The notes: generated by a model not told the origin, from the letters alone. DNA of 64,000 nucleotides from Escherichia ruysiae (GCF_031323975.1 NZ_JAVIWS010000001.1:2666001-2730000); one strand, 5' to 3'. Shown: positions 31,141 through 42,500, counted from the stretch's first letter. Numbers and translations are program-made.

Positions 31141-32010
31141 ATGCGGACTCTTCTGGGCTGGTTGTTGCCTGTATATATGCTGCCGCTGGCGGTACATGCA
31201 CAAGAGGCAACGGTGAAAGAGGTGCATGATGCGCCTGTTGTGCGCGGTAGTATTATCGCCAATATGTTGCAGGAACATGATAATCCTTTCACCCTTTATC
31301 CTTATGACACCAACTACATCATCTATACCCAGACCAGCGATCTGAATAAAGAAGCGATTGCCAGTTACGACTGGGCAGAAAACGCGCGTAAGGATGAAGT
31401 AAAGTTCCAGTTAAGTCTGGCGTTTCCGCTTTGGCGTGGGATTTTGGGAGCAAACTCTGTACTGGGTGCGTCTTACACCCAGAAATCCTGGTGGCAGCTT
31501 TCTAATAGCGAAGAGTCATCGCCGTTTCGTGAAACTAATTACGAACCGCAATTATTCCTCGGTTTTGCTACCGATTACCGCTTTGCTGGCTGGACACTGC
31601 GCGATGTGGAAATGGGCTACAACCACGATTCAAACGGGCGATCTGACCCGACGTCCCGTAGCTGGAACCGTATCTATACCCGCCTGATGGCAGAAAACGG
31701 CAACTGGCTGGTGGAAGTCAAACCGTGGTATGTAGTGGGTAATACAGACGATAACCCGGATATCACCAAATATATGGGGTACTACCAGCTTAAAATCGGC
31801 TACCACCTGGGTGATGCCGTATTGAGCGCGAAAGGACAGTACAACTGGAACACCGGTTACGGTGGTGCGGAGTTAGGCTTAAGTTACCCGATCACCAAAC
31901 ATGTGCGACTTTATACCCAAGTCTACAGCGGTTACGGCGAATCGCTCATCGACTATAACTTTAACCAGACCCGCGTCGGTGTGGGGGTTATGCTAAACGA
32001 CTTGTTTTGA
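31141..32010 (+). CDS. pldA: Outer-membrane phospholipase A PldA
   Basis: 289 aa with a signal peptide (residues 1-20, ending VHA) and a 12-strand beta-barrel. The catalytic pair is seen in YNHDSNGRSDP: H162 and S164, with the supporting Asn in the next strand region. It hydrolyses phospholipids that reach the outer leaflet of the outer membrane, when it dimerises with calcium, and thereby signals envelope damage. The sequence ends in Phe after an aromatic strand, usual for barrel assembly. Confidence 0.97.
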   Translation: MRTLLGWLLPVYMLPLAVHAQEATVKEVHDAPVVRGSIIANMLQEHDNPFTLYPYDTNYIIYTQTSDLNKEAIASYDWAENARKDEVKFQLSLAFPLWRGILGANSVLGASYTQKSWWQLSNSEESSPFRETNYEPQLFLGFATDYRFAGWTLRDVEMGYNHDSNGRSDPTSRSWNRIYTRLMAENGNWLVEVKPWYVVGNTDDNPDITKYMGYYQLKIGYHLGDAVLSAKGQYNWNTGYGGAELGLSYPITKHVRLYTQVYSGYGESLIDYNFNQTRVGVGVMLNDLF

Positions 32011-32142
32011 TGAACGGTTGAGTGGTTGGCAAATCTGGAATCCAGCATCCAGTATTACCCTCTCAGAAACTAAAAGCATTGCAGTTTCTTGCGCAGGCGC
32101 TGAAAATAGCGCCTGTTTTTATTTCAGGCAATTGGGGTGAAT

Positions 32143-33972
32143 GTGGCGCAGGCGGAAGTGTTGAATCTGGAGTTCGGAGCTAAACAGGTTTTACAAGAAA
32201 CCTTTGGCTACCAACAGTTTCGCCCCGGTCAGGAAGAAATTATCGACACCGTACTTTCCGGTCGCGATTGCCTCGTCGTCATGCCAACTGGCGGCGGAAA
32301 ATCCCTGTGCTATCAAATCCCTGCGTTGTTATTGAACGGTCTTACTGTCGTTGTTTCACCGCTAATTTCGTTGATGAAAGATCAGGTGGATCAACTGCAA
32401 GCCAACGGTGTGGCGGCGGCGTGCCTTAACTCGACGCAGAACCGCGAGCAGCAGCTTGAAGTGATGACAGGCTGCCGTACCGGGCAAATTCGCCTGCTAT
32501 ATATCGCGCCGGAACGCCTGATGCTGGATAACTTCCTTGAGCATCTGGCGCACTGGAATCCTGTCTTATTAGCCGTTGATGAAGCGCATTGTATTTCCCA
32601 ATGGGGTCACGATTTCCGCCCGGAATATGCCGCGCTCGGCCAGTTGCGCCAGCGTTTCCCGACGTTGCCGTTTATGGCGTTAACCGCTACTGCCGATGAC
32701 ACCACGCGGCAAGATATCGTGCGCCTGCTGGGGCTTAATGATCCGCTGATCCAAATCAGTAGTTTTGACCGCCCGAATATTCGCTACATGTTGATGGAGA
32801 AATTTAAACCACTCGATCAACTGATGCGTTACGTTCAGGAACAACGCGGTAAGTCGGGGATTATTTACTGCAATAGCCGTGCGAAAGTAGAAGACACCGC
32901 TGCGCGCCTGCAAAGTCGGGGTATTAGCGCAGCGGCGTATCACGCAGGGCTGGAAAACGATGTCCGTGCCGACGTGCAGGAAAAATTCCAGCGTGATGAC
33001 CTGCAAATCGTGGTGGCTACCGTGGCCTTCGGCATGGGAATCAATAAGCCTAACGTTCGCTTCGTGGTGCACTTTGATATTCCGCGCAATATTGAATCCT
33101 ACTATCAGGAAACAGGTCGCGCCGGGCGTGACGGCCTGCCCGCAGAAGCGATGCTGTTTTACGATCCGGCAGATATGGCGTGGTTGCGCCGCTGTCTGGA
33201 AGAAAAGCCGCAGGGGCAGCTACAGGATATCGAGCGCCATAAACTGAATGCGATGGGCGCGTTTGCCGAAGCGCAAACCTGTCGTCGTCTGGTACTGCTG
33301 AACTACTTTGGCGAAGGGCGTCAGGAACCGTGTGGGAACTGCGATATCTGCCTCGATCCGCCGAAACAATACGATGGTTCAACCGATGCGCAGATTGCGC
33401 TTTCTACCATTGGTCGTGTAAATCAGCGGTTTGGTATGGGCTATGTGGTGGAAGTGATTCGCGGCGCTAATAATCAGCGTATCCGCGACTATGGCCATGA
33501 CAAACTGAAAGTTTACGGCATGGGGCGTGATAAAAGTCATGAACACTGGGTGAGCGTGATCCGCCAACTGATTCACCTCGGTCTGGTGACGCAAAATATC
33601 GCCCAGCATTCTGCGCTACAACTGACAGAGGCCGCGCGTCCGGTGCTGCGTGGCGAATCCTCTTTGCAACTCGCCGTGCCGCGTATTGTGGCACTCAAAC
33701 CGAAAGCGATGCAGAAATCCTTCGGCGGCAATTATGATCGCAAACTGTTCGCCAAATTACGCAAACTACGTAAATCGATTGCCGATGAAAGCAATGTTCC
33801 GCCGTATGTGGTGTTTAACGATGCGACACTGATTGAGATGGCAGAGCAAATGCCGATTACCGCCAGCGAAATGTTGAGTGTAAACGGTGTCGGGATGCGC
33901 AAGCTGGAACGCTTTGGTAAACCGTTTATGACGCTGATCCGCGCTCATGTCGACGGCGATGACGAAGAGTAG
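32143..33972 (+). CDS. recQ: ATP-dependent DNA helicase RecQ
   Basis: 609 aa from the GTG at 32143 ([10 protein letters not shown]), the usual start; GTG at 32137 would add two residues, but GGGG at 32134-32137 fits the later start better. 3'-5' SF2 helicase of the RecF pathway. Walker A TGGGKS (K53), DEAH box in [15 protein letters not shown], arginine finger region [10 protein letters not shown], the four-cysteine zinc site (C...CGNCDIC), winged helix, and a C-terminal HRDC domain are all present. Confidence 0.96.
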   Translation: MAQAEVLNLEFGAKQVLQETFGYQQFRPGQEEIIDTVLSGRDCLVVMPTGGGKSLCYQIPALLLNGLTVVVSPLISLMKDQVDQLQANGVAAACLNSTQNREQQLEVMTGCRTGQIRLLYIAPERLMLDNFLEHLAHWNPVLLAVDEAHCISQWGHDFRPEYAALGQLRQRFPTLPFMALTATADDTTRQDIVRLLGLNDPLIQISSFDRPNIRYMLMEKFKPLDQLMRYVQEQRGKSGIIYCNSRAKVEDTAARLQSRGISAAAYHAGLENDVRADVQEKFQRDDLQIVVATVAFGMGINKPNVRFVVHFDIPRNIESYYQETGRAGRDGLPAEAMLFYDPADMAWLRRCLEEKPQGQLQDIERHKLNAMGAFAEAQTCRRLVLLNYFGEGRQEPCGNCDICLDPPKQYDGSTDAQIALSTIGRVNQRFGMGYVVEVIRGANNQRIRDYGHDKLKVYGMGRDKSHEHWVSVIRQLIHLGLVTQNIAQHSALQLTEAARPVLRGESSLQLAVPRIVALKPKAMQKSFGGNYDRKLFAKLRKLRKSIADESNVPPYVVFNDATLIEMAEQMPITASEMLSVNGVGMRKLERFGKPFMTLIRAHVDGDDEE

Positions 33973-34035
33973 TCAACGGCATAAAAAAGTGCCAGGATGA
34001 ACATTCCGTAAACGTTTTCCCCGCGAGTCAAATGT

Positions 34036-34656
34036 ATGTTGATGTTATTTCTCACCGTTGCCATGGTGCACATTGTGGCGCTTATGAGCCCCGGCCCCGA
34101 TTTCTTTTTTGTCTCTCAGACCGCCGTTAGTCGTTCCCGTAAAGAAGCGATGATGGGCGTGCTGGGCATTACCTGCGGCGTAATGGTCTGGGCAGGAATC
34201 GCGCTGCTTGGCCTGCATCTGATTATCGAAAAAATGGCCTGGCTGCATACGCTAATTATGGTTGGCGGTGGTCTGTATCTTTGCTGGATGGGTTACCAGA
34301 TGCTGCGCGGTGCGCTGAAAAAAGAGGCTGTTTCTGCGCCTGCGCCACAGGTGGAACTGGCGAAAAGCGGACGCAGTTTCCTGAAAGGCTTGCTGACCAA
34401 TCTCGCCAATCCGAAAGCGATTATCTACTTTGGCTCGGTGTTCTCGCTGTTTGTCGGCGATAACGTCGGCACCACCGAACGCTGGGGCATTTTCGCGCTG
34501 ATTATTGTCGAAACGCTGGCGTGGTTTACCGTTGTTGCCAGCCTGTTTGCGCTACCGCAAATGCGCAGGGGTTATCAACGTCTGGCGAAGTGGATCGACG
34601 GTTTTGCCGGAGCGTTATTTGCCGGATTTGGCATTCATTTGATTATTTCGCGTTGA
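34036..34656 (+). CDS. rhtC: Threonine exporter RhtC
   Basis: 206 aa LysE/RhtB-family exporter with about six membrane segments. The family signature SPGPDFFFV is near the N-terminus and NLANPKAIIYF in the middle. It exports L-threonine. The gene is convergent with its paralogue rhtB, with a REP in between. Confidence 0.95.
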   Translation: MLMLFLTVAMVHIVALMSPGPDFFFVSQTAVSRSRKEAMMGVLGITCGVMVWAGIALLGLHLIIEKMAWLHTLIMVGGGLYLCWMGYQMLRGALKKEAVSAPAPQVELAKSGRSFLKGLLTNLANPKAIIYFGSVFSLFVGDNVGTTERWGIFALIIVETLAWFTVVASLFALPQMRRGYQRLAKWIDGFAGALFAGFGIHLIISR

Positions 34657-34678
34657 TGCCAGACGCATCATCAGAGTT

Positions 34679-34711
34679 GGTCGGATAAGGCGTTTACGCC
34701 GCATCCGACAT
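34679..34711. repeat. REP element between rhtC and rhtB
   Basis: A single REP-type palindrome, GTCGGATAAGGCG and CGCCGCATCCGAC with GTTTA between, in the gap between two convergent genes. Confidence 0.85.
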
Positions 34712-34716
34712 TATTT

Positions 34717-35337
34717 TCAGGCATGTCTTGCCGATGCCAACAGCGCCCCCACCAGCATAAACAGCGAGCCGAATATCTTATTCAGCGCCTTCATCTGCTT
34801 CGGCCCTTTAATCCAGAGAGCGATTCGTTGGGCGAGGGTGGCGTAACCGATCATCACAATAATATCGACCACAATAGTGGTGACGCCGAGCACAATATAC
34901 TGCATCAGTTGCGGTTGCTGCGGCATGATGAATTGCGGAAATAGCGCCGCCAGAAACACAATACTTTTGGGATTAGTAAGATTCACAAACACTGACCGCT
35001 GGAACAGGTGGCGGCGCGATTGGGTAGGCGTCAGCGATTTAAGATCAATTGCACCAGCGGCGCGCCACTGCTGTATTCCCAGCCAAATCAGGTAAGCCGC
35101 GCCTGCCCACTTCAACACTTCAAAAGCAATAACCGAGCGGGAAAATAGTGTCCCCAAACCCACGCCAACCAGCACAATATGAATCGCCAGTCCGGTCTGA
35201 AGCCCTGCAATAGACGCCACCGCGCCGCGATAACCGTGGTTGAGCGAAGTGGTCATGGTGTTGATTGCGCCAGAGCCTGGCGAGAGGCTTAAAATGATCG
35301 ATGTCAGTAAGTAGGCGAACCACCATTCAAAGGTCAT
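34717..35337 (-). CDS. rhtB: Homoserine/homoserine lactone exporter RhtB
   Basis: 206 aa, same LysE/RhtB family as the facing gene rhtC, with [11 protein letters not shown] near the N-terminus and [11 protein letters not shown] in the middle. It exports homoserine and homoserine lactone. rhtB and rhtC are diverged paralogues placed tail to tail. Confidence 0.95.
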   Translation of the reverse strand: MTFEWWFAYLLTSIILSLSPGSGAINTMTTSLNHGYRGAVASIAGLQTGLAIHIVLVGVGLGTLFSRSVIAFEVLKWAGAAYLIWLGIQQWRAAGAIDLKSLTPTQSRRHLFQRSVFVNLTNPKSIVFLAALFPQFIMPQQPQLMQYIVLGVTTIVVDIIVMIGYATLAQRIALWIKGPKQMKALNKIFGSLFMLVGALLASARHA

Positions 35338-35447
35338 GGGAATCTCCCGGATAGTCTATTTTTGTGCCACAATACGCTACTGTCGCAGCGTTGTGTCAGG
35401 CACGCTTAAAAAAACGATTTTACGTGGTTTAAGAGGCAGATTACCCG

Positions 35448-36470
35448 ATGTTTCAGCAGCAAAAAGACTGGGAAACAAGAGAAAAAGCGTTTGCTGCTTT
35501 TACGATGGGGCCACTGACTGACTTCTGGCGTCAGCGGGACGAAGCAGAGTTTATCGGCGTGGATGACATTCCGGTGCGTTTTGTCCGCTTTCACGCTCAA
35601 CAACATGATCGGGTGGTCGTCATTTGTCCGGGGCGTATTGAGAGCTATGTAAAGTATGCGGAGCTGGCCTACGACCTGTTCCATCTGGGGTTTGATGTCT
35701 TAATCATCGACCATCGCGGTCAGGGGCGTTCCGGTCGGCTGTTAGCCGATCCGCATCTTGGTCATGTTAATCGCTTTAATGATTATGTTGATGATCTGGC
35801 GGCGTTCTGGCAACAAGAAGTTCAGCCTGGTCCGTGGCGTAAACGCTATATACTGGCGCACTCGATGGGCGGTGCAATCTCCACGCTGTTTCTGCAACGT
35901 CACCCTGGTGTGTGCGATGCCATTGCGCTAACTGCGCCAATGTTTGGGATTGTGATTCGTATGCCATCATTTATGGCGCGGCAGATCCTTAACTGGGCAG
36001 AAGCGCATCCACGTTTTCGTGATGGCTATGCGATTGGCACCGGGCGCTGGCGCGCGCTGCCGTTTACCATCAATGTACTGACCCACAGCAGGCAACGATA
36101 TCGACGTAATTTACGTTTCTATGCTGATGACCCAACGATTCGCGTCGGTGGGCCGACCTACCATTGGGTACGCGAAAGTATTCTGGCCGGCGAACAGGTG
36201 TTAGCCGGTGCGGGTGATGACGCCACGCCAACGCTTCTCTTGCAGGCTGAAGAGGAACGCGTGGTGGATAACCGTATGCACGACCGTTTTTGTGAACTCC
36301 GCGCCGCAGCGGGTCATCCTGTAGAAGGGGAGCGACCGCTGGTAATTAAAGGTGCGTACCATGAGATCCTTTTTGAAAAGGACGCAATGCGCTCAGTCGC
36401 GCTCCACGCCATCGTTGAATTTTTCAACCGGCATAACTCACCCAGCGGAAATCGCTCTATAGAGGTTTAA
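35448..36470 (+). CDS. pldB: Lysophospholipase L2 PldB
   Basis: 340 aa alpha/beta-hydrolase. The nucleophile elbow is LAHSMGGA with S139; H (KGAYHEIL) and D complete the triad near the C-terminus. It cleaves lysophospholipids such as those made by PldA, and is linked to the inner membrane though no signal peptide is visible. It starts 110 nt from divergent rhtB and is followed 7 nt later by yigL. Confidence 0.95.
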   Translation: MFQQQKDWETREKAFAAFTMGPLTDFWRQRDEAEFIGVDDIPVRFVRFHAQQHDRVVVICPGRIESYVKYAELAYDLFHLGFDVLIIDHRGQGRSGRLLADPHLGHVNRFNDYVDDLAAFWQQEVQPGPWRKRYILAHSMGGAISTLFLQRHPGVCDAIALTAPMFGIVIRMPSFMARQILNWAEAHPRFRDGYAIGTGRWRALPFTINVLTHSRQRYRRNLRFYADDPTIRVGGPTYHWVRESILAGEQVLAGAGDDATPTLLLQAEEERVVDNRMHDRFCELRAAAGHPVEGERPLVIKGAYHEILFEKDAMRSVALHAIVEFFNRHNSPSGNRSIEV

Positions 36471-36477
36471 ATTTCTT

Positions 36478-37278
36478 ATGTATCAGGTTGTTGCGTCTGA
36501 TTTAGATGGTACGTTACTTTCTCCCGACCATACGTTATCCCCTTACGCCAAAGAAACCCTGAAACTGCTCACCGCGCGTGGCATCAACTTTGTGTTTGCG
36601 ACGGGTCGCCACCACGTCGACGTGGGGCAAATTCGCGATAATCTGGAGATTAAGTCTTACATGATTACCTCCAATGGCGCGCGCGTGCACGATCTGGATG
36701 GCAATCTGATTTTCGCGCATAACCTGGATCATGACATTGCCAGCGACCTGTTTGGCGTGGTCAACGACAACCCGGACATCATTACTAATGTTTATCGTGA
36801 TGATGAATGGTTTATGAATCGCCACCGTCCGGAGGAGATGCGCTTTTTTAAAGAAGCAGTATTTAAATATGCGCTGTATGAGCCGGGTTTGCTGGAGCCG
36901 GAAGGCGTCAGCAAAGTGTTCTTCACCTGCGACTCCCATGAAAAATTGTTACCGCTGGAGCAAGCAATCAATGCTCGCTGGGGCGATCGCGTCAACGTCA
37001 GTTTCTCTACTTTGACTTGTCTGGAAGTGATGGCTGGCGGCGTTTCTAAAGGTCATGCGCTGGAAGCGGTGGCGAAGAAATTGGGCTACAGTCTGAAGGA
37101 TTGCATTGCGTTTGGTGACGGGATGAACGACGCCGAAATGCTGTCGATGGCGGGGAAAGGCTGCATTATGGGCAGTGCGCACCAGCGCCTGAAAGATCTG
37201 CATCCGGAGCTGGAAGTGATTGGCACTAACGCCGAAGACGCGGTGCCGCATTATCTGCGTAAGCTCTATTTATCGTAA
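36478..37278 (+). CDS. yigL: HAD phosphatase YigL (pyridoxal-phosphate phosphatase)
   Basis: 266 aa Cof-type HAD hydrolase. Motif I DLDGT at residues 8-12 (nucleophile D8), motif II in ITSNGA, motif III K in GGVSKGHAL and motif IV FGDGMNDAEML. It acts on sugar phosphates and on pyridoxal phosphate in vitro; in enterobacteria it helps relieve glucose-phosphate stress when SgrS stabilises the pldB-yigL mRNA, which has a cut site within pldB. Coupled to pldB. Confidence 0.94.
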   Translation: MYQVVASDLDGTLLSPDHTLSPYAKETLKLLTARGINFVFATGRHHVDVGQIRDNLEIKSYMITSNGARVHDLDGNLIFAHNLDHDIASDLFGVVNDNPDIITNVYRDDEWFMNRHRPEEMRFFKEAVFKYALYEPGLLEPEGVSKVFFTCDSHEKLLPLEQAINARWGDRVNVSFSTLTCLEVMAGGVSKGHALEAVAKKLGYSLKDCIAFGDGMNDAEMLSMAGKGCIMGSAHQRLKDLHPELEVIGTNAEDAVPHYLRKLYLS

Positions 37279-37353
37279 TCGTTCTTTATTTGGTCAGTTG
37301 TCAACCTGATACTTCGCTACAATGGATACTCGTTAATCAAAGAGTTTTCCATT

Positions 37354-38253
37354 GTGGCGCTACTTATCATCACCACGATTCTGTGGGCCTTCTCCTTTAG
37401 CTTTTATGGCGAGTACCTTGCGGGGCACGTCGACAGCTATTTTTCGGTGCTGGTACGCGTTGGGCTGGCGGCGCTCGTTTTCCTGCCGTTCCTGCGTACC
37501 CGTGGCAATAGCCTGAAAACCATTGGCCTGTATATGCTGGTGGGCGCGATGCAGCTTGGCATTATGTATATGCTCAGTTTTCGTGCCTATCTCTACCTGA
37601 CGGTCTCTGAACTGCTGCTGTTTACCGTGCTGACGCCGCTCTACATCACGCTGATTTATGACATTATGAGCAGACGTCGTCTGCGCTGGGGTTATGCGTT
37701 CAGCGCGTTACTGGCGGTGATTGGTGCCGGAATTATTCGTTACGATCAGGTCACTGACCATTTCTGGACTGGCCTGCTGCTGGTGCAACTCTCCAATATC
37801 ACTTTCGCGATTGGCATGGTGGGTTACAAACGCCTGATGGAAACTCGCCCGATGCCGCAGCATAACGCCTTTGCGTGGTTCTATCTTGGCGCGTTCCTGG
37901 TGGCGGTGGTTGCATGGTTCTTGCTGGGAAATGCGCAGAAAATGCCGCAAACCACGTTGCAATGGGGCATTCTGGTGTTTCTTGGCGTGGTGGCTTCCGG
38001 GATTGGCTACTTTATGTGGAACTACGGCGCGACGCAGGTGGACGCCGGAACGCTGGGCATTATGAATAATATGCACGTTCCGGCAGGGCTGCTGGTTAAC
38101 CTGGCTATCTGGCACCAACAGCCGCACTGGCCAACATTTATCACAGGCGCGCTGGTGATCCTGGCCTCACTGTGGGTGCATCGGAAGTGGGTCGCTCCGC
38201 GCTCTTTACAAACGGCAGATGATCGCAGGCGTGATTGCGTGCCGAGCGAATAA
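37354..38253 (+). CDS. yigM: Biotin transporter YigM (BioP)
   Basis: 299 aa EamA-superfamily permease with ten predicted membrane segments, starting at GTG 37354. In E. coli it is the high-affinity biotin importer. Its last 113 bases overlap the 3' end of metR on the other strand, and the C-terminal tail ([16 protein letters not shown]...) is encoded in that overlap, so the tail is probably non-essential. Confidence 0.93.
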   Translation: MALLIITTILWAFSFSFYGEYLAGHVDSYFSVLVRVGLAALVFLPFLRTRGNSLKTIGLYMLVGAMQLGIMYMLSFRAYLYLTVSELLLFTVLTPLYITLIYDIMSRRRLRWGYAFSALLAVIGAGIIRYDQVTDHFWTGLLLVQLSNITFAIGMVGYKRLMETRPMPQHNAFAWFYLGAFLVAVVAWFLLGNAQKMPQTTLQWGILVFLGVVASGIGYFMWNYGATQVDAGTLGIMNNMHVPAGLLVNLAIWHQQPHWPTFITGALVILASLWVHRKWVAPRSLQTADDRRRDCVPSE

Positions 38254-39094
38254 ACGCTTCTGTCACTGGCTGACGCTGCTCGCCATCGCGCACGGCGGCG
38301 TATAGTCGGCTCCACAGGCCTTCGCCCAGGGTTTTGGTCACCACCAGACCCTGGCGCTCAAAACTCTCCACCACCCAATGCGGCAGAGCGGCAATACCCA
38401 TCCGCGCGGCAACCATCTGAATCAACAATAAGGTGTTATCGACGCTTTTCAGTGACGGGCTGACGCCTGCCGGCTGAAGAAAATGGCGCCAGACATCCAG
38501 TCGACTGCGCTGCACCGGATAAATCAACAGCGTCTCGCTGGCGAGATCTTCCGGCGTGATTCGCGTTTTCGCCGCCAGTGGGTGGTCAGGTGCTAACACC
38601 AGACGCACCTCATAATCGAACATCGGCGAATAATGCAGGCCACTGCGCGGCAGAATATCGGAGGTCATCACCAGATCCAGCTCGCCCTGCTGCAACGCAG
38701 GCTGCGGGTCAAACGTTACGCCTGATTTAAAATCCATCTCGACCTGCGGCCAGTTCTTATGGAAATTTTCTAACGCGGGTGTCAGCCACTGAATACAGCT
38801 ATGGCACTCAATGGCAATACGCAGGCGCGTTTGCTGCGGTTCATTGCAGGCTTGCAGTGCCTGGCTGATTTGCGGCAGCACCTGGTTTGCCAGTTGCAAC
38901 AGGATTTCTCCCTGCGGCGTAAAACGTAGCGGCTGGCTTTTACGCACAAATAGCCGGAAGCCAAGGCGTTGTTCCAGATCGCTAAACTGGTGAGACAGGG
39001 CGGATTGCGTCTGATGCAACGTCGCCGCAGCGGCTGCGAGCGAGCCGCAATTCCGCAACGCTTGTAGCGTTTTCAGGTGTTTTACTTCGATCAT
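38141..39094 (-). CDS. metR: LysR-type activator MetR
   Basis: 317 aa. The N-terminal winged HTH (residues about 18-47, [20 protein letters not shown]) is followed by an effector domain that binds homocysteine. It activates metE, metH, glyA and metF, and represses its own gene. Divergent from metE through 117 bases with its operator and met boxes. The 3' end overlaps yigM. Confidence 0.97.
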   Translation of the reverse strand: MIEVKHLKTLQALRNCGSLAAAAATLHQTQSALSHQFSDLEQRLGFRLFVRKSQPLRFTPQGEILLQLANQVLPQISQALQACNEPQQTRLRIAIECHSCIQWLTPALENFHKNWPQVEMDFKSGVTFDPQPALQQGELDLVMTSDILPRSGLHYSPMFDYEVRLVLAPDHPLAAKTRITPEDLASETLLIYPVQRSRLDVWRHFLQPAGVSPSLKSVDNTLLLIQMVAARMGIAALPHWVVESFERQGLVVTKTLGEGLWSRLYAAVRDGEQRQPVTEAFIRSARNHACDHLPFVKSAERPTSDAPTVRPGSPARL

Positions 39095-39106
39095 GAAAGT
39101 CCTTCA
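39094..39106. promoter_or_regulatory. MetR binding site
   Basis: TGAA-N5-TTCA exactly matches the MetR consensus, overlapping the metR start codon. It serves both metR autoregulation and metE activation. Confidence 0.8.
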
Positions 39107-39165
39107 CTTCGGCATGAATAATTTGCGCTTGAGGAATATACAGTAACCGCCAATTATGGATGTGT

Positions 39166-39181
39166 AAACATCTGGACGGCT
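39166..39181 (+). promoter_or_regulatory. MetJ operator (tandem met boxes) upstream of metE
   Basis: Two adjacent 8-mers, AAACATCT and GGACGGCT, each 6 of 8 matches to the met box AGACGTCT. MetJ with S-adenosylmethionine would repress metE here (and likely metR). Confidence 0.65.
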
Positions 39182-39211
39182 AAATACTAAAAATTCCATA
39201 AGGGGCATATA

Positions 39212-41473
39212 ATGACAATTCTTAATCACACCCTCGGTTTCCCTCGCGTTGGCCTGCGTCGCGAGCTGAAAAAAGCGCAAGAAAGTTATTGGGCGGGGAA
39301 CTCCACGCGTGAAGAATTACTGGCAGTAGGGCGTGAATTGCGTGCTCGTCACTGGGATCAACAAAAGCAGGCGGGTATCGACCTGCTGCCGGTGGGCGAT
39401 TTTGCCTGGTACGATCATGTTCTGACCACCAGCCTGCTGCTGGGTAACGTTCCGGCGCGTCATCAGAATAAAGACGGTTCGGTGGATATCGACACCCTGT
39501 TCCGTATTGGTCGCGGTCGTGCGCCAACAGGTGAACCTGCGGCGGCGGCAGAAATGACCAAATGGTTTAACACCAACTATCACTACATGGTGCCGGAATT
39601 CGTTAAAGGCCAACAGTTCAAACTGACCTGGACGCAGCTGCTGGATGAAGTAGACGAGGCGCTGGCGTTGGGTCACAAGGTGAAACCTGTGCTTCTGGGG
39701 CCGGTTACCTATCTGTGGCTGGGGAAAGTGAAAGGTGAACAGTTTGACCGCCTGAGCCTGCTGAACGATATTCTGCCGGTTTATCAGCAGGTTCTGGCAG
39801 AACTGGCAAAACGCGGTATTGAGTGGGTACAGATTGACGAACCGGCGCTGGTGCTGGAACTGCCGCAGGCGTGGCTGGACGCATATAAACCTGCTTACGA
39901 TGCGCTCCAGGGCCAGGTGAAACTGCTGCTGACCACCTATTTTGAAGGTGTAACGCCAAACCTCGACACGATTACGGCGCTGCCTGTTCAGGGTCTGCAT
40001 GTCGACCTCATTCATGGCAAAGATGATGTAGCAGAACTGCACAAGCGCCTGCCTTCTGACTGGCTGCTGTCTGCCGGACTGGTCAATGGTCGTAACGTCT
40101 GGCGCGCCGATCTCACCGAGAAATATGCACAAATTAAAGACATTGTCGGCAAACGTGATTTGTGGGTGGCATCTTCCTGCTCGCTGCTGCATAGCCCTAT
40201 CGACCTGAGCGTGGAAACGCGTCTTGATGCAGAAGTGAAAAGCTGGTTTGCCTTCGCCCTGCAAAAATGTCATGAACTGGCTCTACTGCGCGATGCGCTG
40301 AACAGTGGTGATACGGCAGCTCTGGCAGAGTGGAGCGCCCCGATTCAGGCGCGTCGTCACTCTACCCGCGTACATAATCCGGCGGTAGAAAAGCGTCTGG
40401 CGGCGATTACCGCCCAGGACAGCCAGCGTGCGAACGTTTATGAAGTGCGTGCTGAAGCCCAGCGTGCGCGTTTTAAACTGCCAGCCTGGCCGACCACCAC
40501 GATTGGCTCTTTCCCGCAAACTACAGAAATTCGTACCCTGCGTCTGGATTTCAAAAAGGGCAATCTCGACGCCAACAACTACCGCACGGGTATTGCGGAA
40601 CATATCAAACAGGCCATTGTTGAGCAGGAACGTTTAGGACTGGATGTGCTGGTGCATGGTGAGGCTGAGCGTAATGACATGGTGGAATACTTTGGTGAGC
40701 ACCTCGACGGTTTTGTCTTTACGCAAAACGGTTGGGTACAGAGCTACGGTTCCCGCTGCGTGAAGCCACCGATTGTTATTGGTGACGTTAGCCGCCCGGC
40801 ACCGATCACCGTGGAGTGGGCGAAGTATGCGCAATCGCTGACCGACAAACCGGTAAAAGGGATGCTGACCGGCCCGGTGACCATTCTTTGCTGGTCATTC
40901 CCGCGCGAAGACGTCAGCCGTGAAACCATTGCCAAACAAATTGCGCTGGCGCTGCGTGATGAAGTGGCCGATCTGGAAGCCGCTGGAATTGGCATCATCC
41001 AGATTGATGAACCGGCGCTGCGCGAAGGTTTACCGCTGCGTCGCAGCGACTGGGATGCATATCTCCAGTGGGGCGTGGAAGCTTTCCGTATCAACGCCGC
41101 CGTGGCGAAGGATGAAACGCAGATCCACACTCACATGTGTTATTGCGAGTTCAACGACATCATGGATTCGATTGCGGCGCTGGATGCTGACGTCATCACT
41201 ATCGAAACCTCGCGTTCCGACATGGAGTTGCTGGAGTCATTCGAAGAGTTTGATTATCCGAATGAAATCGGTCCAGGCGTCTATGACATTCACTCGCCAA
41301 ACGTACCGAGCGTGGAATGGATTGAAGCCCTGCTGAAGAAAGCGGCAAAACGCATTCCGGCAGAGCGCCTGTGGGTCAACCCGGACTGCGGCCTGAAAAC
41401 GCGCGGCTGGCCAGAAACCCGCGCGGCACTGGCGAACATGGTGCAGGCGGCACAGAATTTGCGTCGGGGATAA
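39212..41473 (+). CDS. metE: Cobalamin-independent methionine synthase MetE
   Basis: 753 aa, full length. It transfers methyl from methyltetrahydropteroyl-triglutamate to homocysteine. The zinc ligands are seen as THMCYC (H641, C643), E in ETSRSD (665) and [10 protein letters not shown] (C726). The N-terminal half is a degenerate copy of the C-terminal barrel. AAGGGGC precedes the ATG. Controlled by MetR activation and MetJ repression from the intergenic region, and ends at a strong terminator. Confidence 0.98.
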   Translation: MTILNHTLGFPRVGLRRELKKAQESYWAGNSTREELLAVGRELRARHWDQQKQAGIDLLPVGDFAWYDHVLTTSLLLGNVPARHQNKDGSVDIDTLFRIGRGRAPTGEPAAAAEMTKWFNTNYHYMVPEFVKGQQFKLTWTQLLDEVDEALALGHKVKPVLLGPVTYLWLGKVKGEQFDRLSLLNDILPVYQQVLAELAKRGIEWVQIDEPALVLELPQAWLDAYKPAYDALQGQVKLLLTTYFEGVTPNLDTITALPVQGLHVDLIHGKDDVAELHKRLPSDWLLSAGLVNGRNVWRADLTEKYAQIKDIVGKRDLWVASSCSLLHSPIDLSVETRLDAEVKSWFAFALQKCHELALLRDALNSGDTAALAEWSAPIQARRHSTRVHNPAVEKRLAAITAQDSQRANVYEVRAEAQRARFKLPAWPTTTIGSFPQTTEIRTLRLDFKKGNLDANNYRTGIAEHIKQAIVEQERLGLDVLVHGEAERNDMVEYFGEHLDGFVFTQNGWVQSYGSRCVKPPIVIGDVSRPAPITVEWAKYAQSLTDKPVKGMLTGPVTILCWSFPREDVSRETIAKQIALALRDEVADLEAAGIGIIQIDEPALREGLPLRRSDWDAYLQWGVEAFRINAAVAKDETQIHTHMCYCEFNDIMDSIAALDADVITIETSRSDMELLESFEEFDYPNEIGPGVYDIHSPNVPSVEWIEALLKKAAKRIPAERLWVNPDCGLKTRGWPETRAALANMVQAAQNLRRG

Positions 41474-41479
41474 ACTCCA

Positions 41480-41507
41480 AACCGGGTGGTAATACCACCC
41501 GGTCTTT
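41480..41507 (+). terminator. Intrinsic terminator of metE, shared with ysgA
   Basis: Perfect 10-bp stem ACCGGGTGGT / ACCACCCGGT with an AA(T) loop, then TCTTTTCT. It lies between convergent metE and ysgA; on the minus strand there is only a weak U-tract, so it mainly serves metE. Confidence 0.9.
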
Positions 41508-41512
41508 TCTCA

Positions 41513-42328
41513 TTACAGCGACTTCTTCCCACCATACTGCTTAAACCATTCCAGCATACGCTGCCAACCGTCTTTCGCAGACTCGGCATGATAGCTCGGG
41601 CGATAATCGGCGTTAAATGCATGACCGGCATCCGGGTACACGATAATCTCCGCTTTCGCGTTTGCTGCCCGCAGCGCCTGACGCATGGTTTCGACGCTCT
41701 CCTGCGGAATGCTGTTATCCTGACCGCCATATAAGCCGAGAACCGGCGCGTTAAGATCGGTTGCGATATCAACAGGTTGTTTCGGTGAATTCAGCGACTT
41801 ATCGCCTGTCAGCTTGCCGTACCACGCCACTGCCGCTTTCAGCTGCGGGTTGTGCGCGGCATACAACCAGGTGATACGTCCGCCCCAGCAAAATCCGGTA
41901 ATCATTAAACGATGGACATCGCCGCCGTTGCGGGACGCCCAACTGGCGACATGATCGAGATCGGCCAGCACCTGTGAGTCAGGCACTTTTGCTACCAGAC
42001 CGCTTAGCAACGTGGGAATATCGGCGAAATCATTCGGATCACCTTCGCGGAAGTAGAGTTCTGGTGCGATAGCCAGATATCCCTCCAGCGCCAGACGGCG
42101 ACAAATGTCACGGATATGTTCATGCACGCCAAAAATTTCCTGCACTACAATGACCACTGGTAGTGGGCCATCGCTCTGTTTTGGACGGGCATGATAAGCA
42201 GGCATGTTATCCCCTTGTGAAGGGATAGAGGTGAACCCTGCCACAATCGCATCATCCGGAGTCTGAACGATGGTCGAGGCGAGGGGGGATGCAGCAGGTG
42301 CAAATCCAGAGTGTTGTGTTGTTGTCAT
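41513..42328 (-). CDS. ysgA: Dienelactone-hydrolase-family protein YsgA
   Basis: 271 aa from the ATG at 42328 ([15 protein letters not shown]), preceded by GGAGAATACC. Alpha/beta hydrolase of the carboxymethylenebutenolidase family: nucleophile C147 in GFCWGGR, D in YGGQDNSIP and H in DAGHAFN. Substrate in E. coli is unclear. An extension to 42394 is open but unlikely. Confidence 0.92.
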   Translation of the reverse strand: MTTTQHSGFAPAASPLASTIVQTPDDAIVAGFTSIPSQGDNMPAYHARPKQSDGPLPVVIVVQEIFGVHEHIRDICRRLALEGYLAIAPELYFREGDPNDFADIPTLLSGLVAKVPDSQVLADLDHVASWASRNGGDVHRLMITGFCWGGRITWLYAAHNPQLKAAVAWYGKLTGDKSLNSPKQPVDIATDLNAPVLGLYGGQDNSIPQESVETMRQALRAANAKAEIIVYPDAGHAFNADYRPSYHAESAKDGWQRMLEWFKQYGGKKSL

Positions 42329-42448
42329 GGTATTCTCCGTACCCTTATAAAAATTTTGCGCAATGTTAACTATAGTCAGCGTGCAACAATTCACATTGCC
42401 TCAAATGGCTCATCTTTTAAGCGGCCTTACTGACTTAAGAGTAAATTA

Positions 42449-42464
42449 TGTGATTTAAGTCACT
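42449..42464 (+). promoter_or_regulatory. CRP site 2 of the udp promoter
   Basis: TGTGA-TTTAAG-TCACT, 9 of 10 to the CRP consensus, 52 bp upstream of a second CRP site. Such pairs with a CytR site between are typical for nucleoside-catabolism genes. Confidence 0.85.
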
Positions 42465-42476
42465 TTTGATGAGTAA

Positions 42477-42500
42477 ATGTATGCAACACATTTGCATCAT
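42477..42500 (+). promoter_or_regulatory. Probable CytR site of udp
   Basis: TGCAACACATTTGCAT, two inverted TGCAA/T half-sites, sits between the two CRP sites, where CytR binds cooperatively with CRP and represses until cytidine is present. Confidence 0.65.

Noticed and set aside
37298..37323. TTGTCA...TACAAT promoter before yigM
   Set aside because: The spacing is only 14 bp, too short for a sigma-70 promoter.
39317..40273. 318-codon open frame antisense to metE
   Set aside because: Opposite strand of a strongly conserved enzyme gene; Gln/His/Arg-rich product with no domain. A codon-bias shadow.
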